Shown one piece after another: positions 60,542-64,000 of a stretch of 64,000 bases of DNA (positions are counted from its first letter, which is position 1; each line of letters starts with the position of its first letter). Both the position numbers and the translations under genes were made by a program. The notes below the pieces were generated by a model that saw only the letters and a program-made list of their open reading frames with translations, ran no database searches and had not been told where the DNA came from. Source of the stretch: Tumidithrix helvetica (GTDB lineage Bacteria > Cyanobacteriota > Cyanobacteriia > Pseudanabaenales > Pseudanabaenaceae); assembly GCF_965232925.1 (NCBI RefSeq), contig NZ_CBDDRA010000002.1, forward strand, positions 330,739 through 394,738, given 5' to 3'.

Positions 60542-62131
60542 ATGAGAAGAATTGGTAGAAGGACTATTCTTCAGGTTGGCGCAGGGGCAGTTCTCACCGC
60601 GATCGCCACGCAATATACTGCCCGTGCCCAAGCTCCTACTGGCAAGATCTTTATCTCGGCGGGACGGGGTGGCTTTGAGGGGGCTTTGCGAAATCCTGGT
60701 GCCGAAGTTGGGGGGACAAATGAGGCGGTTGAGATGATTGCTACGCGAGATCTGATCGTGGCGGAGCTGCGATCGCGCGGACTCACAGTTGAGGCTCCTG
60801 ATGATGCGCTCAACGCAACCAGTACGATAGAGTGGATTAACGCACGCGGTAACATGCAGGATGTGGCACTAGAGATTCGCATGGGGGCGTTGGATAACCC
60901 TGAAATACGGGGAGCCGCCGCGTTTTACATTGCCTTGAATAGCGATCGCCGCCGCCAAGCCGAACTTTTGCTCAATGCTCTGATCAAACGCGTTCCACGT
61001 TTACCGAGTCGGGGCATAAAACCTGACACAGAGGCATCTTTGGGAAGGTTAGCTTTTTGTCGCGATCTGATCCCTCAGTCATTGCTGGTCGAATTAGGAT
61101 TTCTTACGAATTCCCAAGATCGGAGCTTATTGCAAACGCACCGTCGCGATTTTGCCTTAGGGTTGGCAGATGGCTTAGAAAAATGGTTGCGATCGATTGA
61201 GGCGCTCCAAAATAATCCTACTGTTGTTCCTCCTACCACGGATTCTGGAGACAAGTCATCTAGTTCTATTTCCTTTTCTAGCGACCATACTAACCCTCCC
61301 CCATTGAGAGCAAATCGAGGATCGAATCAGGCGCTCAGTCAGGCTTCCAGCGATCGCTCGTCAGAGCCTGACGATCTGCCCATCGTTGCCATCCAAATCA
61401 ATGGTCAAATCCAAAAACAACGTGGCATTATCCTATTTGGTAATGCCTATATTCCAGAATCCTTACTGGATTTGTTGGGATTAACTGTCCAGCAAACTGT
61501 GAATATTCGACGCATCATTTATCGCAAAACCGTCTACGTACAAGCGATCGCCCTGCGAGATCTGAGTATTTCAATTTCCTTTGATTCTCTGCGGCGTATG
61601 GTGATTCTCAAAATGGTGTTAAAGGCTTGCCTCGGTCAAATCGATCGGATTATGGGAAGTGGAAATACATCCGAAGCCCAGTTGCTTTCCTTCCTCAAGA
61701 TCAATGAGGTTCCGATCGCTAAATATGGCGACTTACCTAGAATCTATCGCGAGGAAGCTGCGATCGAAGGCGTCAATCACGACATTGCTTTTTGCCAAAT
61801 GTGTCTGGAGACAAACTTTTTACAATTTGGCGGCGATATTTTGCCCGAGCAAAACAACTTTGGCGGACTGGGGGTAGTGGGCGGTGGGCTGCATGGCGAT
61901 CGCTTCCCCGACCAGAGAACGGGAGTGAGAGCGCAGATTCAACGATTAAAAGCCTATGCCAGTACTGCTCCGTTGGTTTTGGCAGTGGTCGATCCGAGGT
62001 TTCCTTACATTACGCGTGGAGTTGCACCCCTCTTAGGTCAACTCACCGATCGCTGGGCGCTTGACCCTAACTACGATCGCCGCATTATGGCAATTATCAG
62101 GCGTTTATACGAATCCGCTGGTATTCTCTAA
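60542..62131 (+). CDS. Tat-exported amidase-like/glucosaminidase protein
   Basis: A 529-residue cell-wall protein. A Tat-type signal ('GRRTILQVGAGAVLTAIA') is followed by an Amidase_3-like domain (about 33-225) in which 'IFISAGRGGFEGA' replaces the normal GHGG zinc His with R, and 'ALEIRMGA' stands where the S-x-H-A-N His should be, while 'LLVELGFLTNSQD' keeps the catalytic Glu. A stalk-like domain ('PIVAIQINGQIQKQRGIILFGNAYIPESLLDLLG') covers about 280-360. The C-terminal glucosaminidase domain (about 380-525) reads 'YREEAAIEGVNHDIAFCQMCLETNFLQFGGDI', 'QNNFGGLGVVGGG' and 'VRAQIQRLKAYAS', with the catalytic Glu in 'LETNFL'. It should hydrolyse or bind peptidoglycan. Its end overlaps the convergent TPR gene by 27 bp. 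Confidence 0.9.
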   Translation: MRRIGRRTILQVGAGAVLTAIATQYTARAQAPTGKIFISAGRGGFEGALRNPGAEVGGTNEAVEMIATRDLIVAELRSRGLTVEAPDDALNATSTIEWINARGNMQDVALEIRMGALDNPEIRGAAAFYIALNSDRRRQAELLLNALIKRVPRLPSRGIKPDTEASLGRLAFCRDLIPQSLLVELGFLTNSQDRSLLQTHRRDFALGLADGLEKWLRSIEALQNNPTVVPPTTDSGDKSSSSISFSSDHTNPPPLRANRGSNQALSQASSDRSSEPDDLPIVAIQINGQIQKQRGIILFGNAYIPESLLDLLGLTVQQTVNIRRIIYRKTVYVQAIALRDLSISISFDSLRRMVILKMVLKACLGQIDRIMGSGNTSEAQLLSFLKINEVPIAKYGDLPRIYREEAAIEGVNHDIAFCQMCLETNFLQFGGDILPEQNNFGGLGVVGGGLHGDRFPDQRTGVRAQIQRLKAYASTAPLVLAVVDPRFPYITRGVAPLLGQLTDRWALDPNYDRRIMAIIRRLYESAGIL

Positions 62132-62761
62132 AAGCTCTAGGAATCTCGAATCTTGGCGTAAGCCAGCAAACGCAGGATTAGCCTTTGCCAAACGACAATA
62201 AACAGCAGGATTGCAATCGATCGCAGACTTGAGATTCACCAAGGCTAGTTCCAACTCGGACTGAACCGCATAAATACAGGCTTTGCTAAACCAAGCCGCA
62301 GCATAGTCGGGTTTTAGGGCAATTGCCTTGTCCCAACTGGCGATCGCACCGTTGTAATGCTCTAGATTGCCCATGGCACAGCCGCGATTAAACCAAGCCT
62401 CCGCAAAATTAGAATTCAAGGCGATCGCTTTGTCCCAACTGGCAATTGCGGCTTCGTAATCCCCCAAATTCCCCAGAGCAATACCTCGGTTGTACCAAGC
62501 TTGATGCAAGTTAGGTTGCGACGCGATCGCGCGATCGTAACTATGCACGGCGTCTTCATACTGTCCTAGATCGTTAAGGGCAATGCCGCGATCGTTCCAG
62601 GCTTCGGCAAAATCTGGCTGAATTTCTACGGCTTTGCTAAAGGAAGCGATCGCCGCCTCATACTGCCCGATCTTGCTAAGTTCGATCCCCTGCTGAAAGT
62701 AAGCTTCCGCACCGAAATTTGACGGAGAAAAAGAGGATAATGGACGATCGGATTGGGGCAT
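62105..62761 (-). CDS. TPR-repeat protein
   Basis: A 218-residue protein. From about residue 15 it consists of five tetratricopeptide repeats of 34 residues, most of the type 'AWYNRGIALGNLGDYEAAIASWDKAIAL', plus a C-terminal helical cap ('LALVNLKSAIDCNPAVYCRLAKANPAFAGL'). Such scaffolds mediate protein-protein contacts. A start at 62818 is open, but it would overlap the divergent gene; ATG at 62761 is chosen. Confidence 0.88.
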   Translation of the reverse strand: MPQSDRPLSSFSPSNFGAEAYFQQGIELSKIGQYEAAIASFSKAVEIQPDFAEAWNDRGIALNDLGQYEDAVHSYDRAIASQPNLHQAWYNRGIALGNLGDYEAAIASWDKAIALNSNFAEAWFNRGCAMGNLEHYNGAIASWDKAIALKPDYAAAWFSKACIYAVQSELELALVNLKSAIDCNPAVYCRLAKANPAFAGLRQDSRFLELLENTSGFV

Positions 62762-62794
62762 AGCATTGTCACATGAGGCTTTCTGGATATAAAA

Positions 62795-63046
62795 ATGATA
62801 CAGACATACATTACTCAATTTGTACTACCTGTCATAATTTGGTTCGCGATCGCTTGGTTCATCTGGGATGCGATCGCCTCAGTGGTTCGAGGTATTAAGC
62901 GCATTCAATATTTGCATCAAATTCCTTGTAGCAATTGCGTTTACTTTACAGGGAACTATCGGCTCAAATGTCCGCTCCATCCTTTCGAAGCCCTGACTGA
63001 GTCAGCAATTCGTTGTCGAGATTTTGAGCGTGCAGGATGGGGATGA
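62795..63046 (+). CDS. Small membrane protein with Cys motif
   Basis: An 83-residue protein. A single hydrophobic segment (about 5-30, 'YITQFVLPVIIWFAIAWFIWDAI') precedes a Cys-rich cytoplasmic part, 'IPCSNCVYFTGNYRLKCPLHPFEALTESAIRCRDF', with C-x2-C, C-x-L-H and a further Cys that could bind zinc or an iron-sulfur cluster. The sequence type is familiar to me from cyanobacterial genomes, without a function. The stop overlaps the next start (ATGA). Confidence 0.78.
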   Translation: MIQTYITQFVLPVIIWFAIAWFIWDAIASVVRGIKRIQYLHQIPCSNCVYFTGNYRLKCPLHPFEALTESAIRCRDFERAGWG

Positions 63047-63504
63047 TCGACAGGCAAAAAATTAAACCCTTAGTAGTGTTGTGCGTCAGCATTCCCATTG
63101 CGATCGTAGGCATCTTCACATGGCTATGGCTAAAGCCTCCTACTAACCTATGTAGCTCAGAGCGCATGAGTAATAACCCCAAAGTTCGCGAAATTCGTGC
63201 CGTAAAAGTAATCGTGCAACCTTGGTTTGGGCAACACAATGTCTACGGCATATTTATGATTCCAGAACAGTACAAACACAGTCCTAAGTATGCGATCGCG
63301 ATGGCAGTAAAAGGTTCCAATCACCTCTTTGCCGTGGATGCAACCTCCGATCTCCAATATCTAGATGGAGTCACTGCAGAACCAGGATATTATTTGTCGC
63401 GCAGCTACGTTCCCACCCGTGAAGCTTTAGGATTTATGATGCAGGGAGCGTTTGGCGATTTACAACAGCCCTGCAACTGGACATTGCTATTGATCGAACG
63501 TTGA
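63043..63504 (+). CDS. Hypothetical membrane-anchored protein
   Basis: A 153-residue protein. One N-terminal membrane segment (about 8-30, 'PLVVLCVSIPIAIVGIFTWLWL') is followed by an extracytoplasmic domain ('VREIRAVKVIVQPWFGQHNVYGIFMIPEQYKHSPKYAIAMAVKGSNHLFAVDATSDLQYLDG'). The ATG at 63043 overlaps the previous stop (ATGA) and is preferred to 63037. The pair with the small Cys protein is probably co-translated. Function unknown. Confidence 0.75.
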   Translation: MIDRQKIKPLVVLCVSIPIAIVGIFTWLWLKPPTNLCSSERMSNNPKVREIRAVKVIVQPWFGQHNVYGIFMIPEQYKHSPKYAIAMAVKGSNHLFAVDATSDLQYLDGVTAEPGYYLSRSYVPTREALGFMMQGAFGDLQQPCNWTLLLIER

Positions 63505-63530
63505 GAGTGTCCTATTCAACTTTATTCAAC

Positions 63531-63857
63531 TTAGGGCTGTAAGACCATGCTCCATTCTTTGTGCTGTTTGTCCCAAAAGGGAGCATCGGTTTCCCCAACA
63601 ACATTAGGTCCCCAATAGGCCCTAGAGCCATCGATCGCAAAGGCAAAAATAATATCTCCCTTACGCAGTACCACCTTTTCACTGGGTAAAGATAGCAGCA
63701 ACCCCTCTGAACCACCCTCTTTGGGGGCAAAGTCCCAGTTTAAAGGTTCGACTTGATTCCACGATGTTTGCGAACCTTTGCGGAGCAAAAGGACAATTCT
63801 AACAGGACTATCGGTACGATTACCCACTCGTAGACTTCCCTGAGCTGCGTCAGGCAT
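63531..63857 (-). CDS. Conserved hypothetical protein, possibly 5'-truncated by an IS
   Basis: 108 residues from the first ATG. 'AAQGSLRVGNRTDSPVRIVLLLRK' and 'NWDFAPKEGGSEGLLLSLPSEKVVLRKGDIIFAFAIDGSRAYWGPNVVG' form a beta-rich domain that looks typical of an exported cyanobacterial protein family, but no signal peptide is present. The frame remains open upstream (S-S-F-P-R-P-N-S-M) until the end of the adjacent IS630-type element, so the original start and signal peptide may have been lost by the insertion. Confidence 0.65.
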   Translation of the reverse strand: MPDAAQGSLRVGNRTDSPVRIVLLLRKGSQTSWNQVEPLNWDFAPKEGGSEGLLLSLPSEKVVLRKGDIIFAFAIDGSRAYWGPNVVGETDAPFWDKQHKEWSMVLQP

Positions 63858-63882
63858 AGAATTTGGGCGAGGAAAACTACTA

Positions 63883-64000
63883 GTACACTACGGCGTAAAA
63901 ATGTCTACCGTTAAACTGCCAGAGCCTTTCCTTTATAAGTCCACTTAAAAGGCTTTGCCATCGTACGGTTGAAGTAGGCAATAAATGCAAGGATTCGAGT
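63883..64000 (-). mobile_element. End of an IS630-family insertion sequence (cut by window edge)
   Basis: The terminal part of the element including the last 29 codons of its transposase. The TA at 63884-63885 fits the TA target duplication of IS630-type elements, although the exact end is uncertain within about 5 bp. The other end and its inverted repeat are outside the window. Confidence 0.65.
63911..64000 (-). CDS. IS630-family transposase, C-terminal fragment (window edge)
   Basis: 29 codons and a TAA at 63911-63913. The translated end 'FIAYFNRTMAKPFKWTYKG' is the characteristic last segment of IS630-family transposases. The remainder lies outside the window, so integrity cannot be judged. 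Confidence 0.8.
   Translation of the reverse strand, partial: TRILAFIAYFNRTMAKPFKWTYKGKALAV

Overview
The window is chromosomal DNA of a cyanobacterium. The palindrome GCGATCGC (HIP1) recurs throughout most of it. The gene content fits too: a PatA-type/CheY/CheW/MCP/CheA taxis cluster, TagA/CpsF glycosyltransferase, MltA, glucosaminidase, and small conserved proteins of a kind familiar in cyanobacteria. A Pseudanabaena-like filamentous form is a guess only; no rRNA or other taxonomic marker is present. No tRNA, rRNA or CRISPR array was found.

Region 1 (1-19451, all minus strand except one insertion sequence) is an exopolysaccharide or surface-glycan locus. Reading 5' to 3' on the minus strand from 17706, it encodes: a WbpD-like acetyltransferase, WbpB-like oxidoreductase, WbpE-like aminotransferase, a second hexapeptide acetyltransferase, a sugar epimerase, a second DegT aminotransferase, a large dimethylformamidase-like protein, a GT2 glycosyltransferase, two acyltransferase-3 membrane proteins, two GT4-type enzymes, an ABC flippase-like exporter and a third, partial glycosyltransferase. 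Many of these genes overlap or nearly touch. A complete IS30-family element (8153-9239) with perfect inverted ends and a 3-bp target duplication has landed inside this gene row. The distal part (1-12000) has few HIP1 sites and looks acquired.

Region 2 (19452-25300) begins with a repeat-rich intergenic stretch. It continues with mltA, two tandem-duplicated YbjQ-type proteins (one carrying a hydrophobic insertion inside a domain), a small companion protein and an alpha/beta hydrolase.

Region 3 (25563-42707, plus strand) is a complete chemotaxis-like signalling cluster: two PatA-like response regulators, CheY, CheW, two methyl-accepting proteins and a CheA hybrid kinase with two Hpt domains. 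The first receptor has an acidic C-terminal tail of about 1300 residues with three copies of an 85-residue unit.

Region 4 (42882-50495) holds a secreted collagen-like protein, an MscS-family channel, a META-domain secreted protein and a two-component system whose kinase has a proline-rich sensor region.

Region 5 (50912-55947, plus strand) is the best candidate for an undescribed system: a PqqD-like peptide-binding protein, an ATP-grasp enzyme and a fold-III PLP decarboxylase are coupled without gaps, followed by a urea-transporter/M23-peptidase fusion.

Region 6 (55948-64000) is accessory DNA: toxin/immunity-like small genes including an LRAT-type protein, a VapBC-type toxin-antitoxin pair bracketed by 92-bp direct repeats, a duplicated small helical protein, a Tat-exported amidase-like/glucosaminidase protein that has lost amidase metal ligands, a TPR protein, small membrane proteins, and at the right edge the end of an IS630-type transposase beside a possibly truncated gene.
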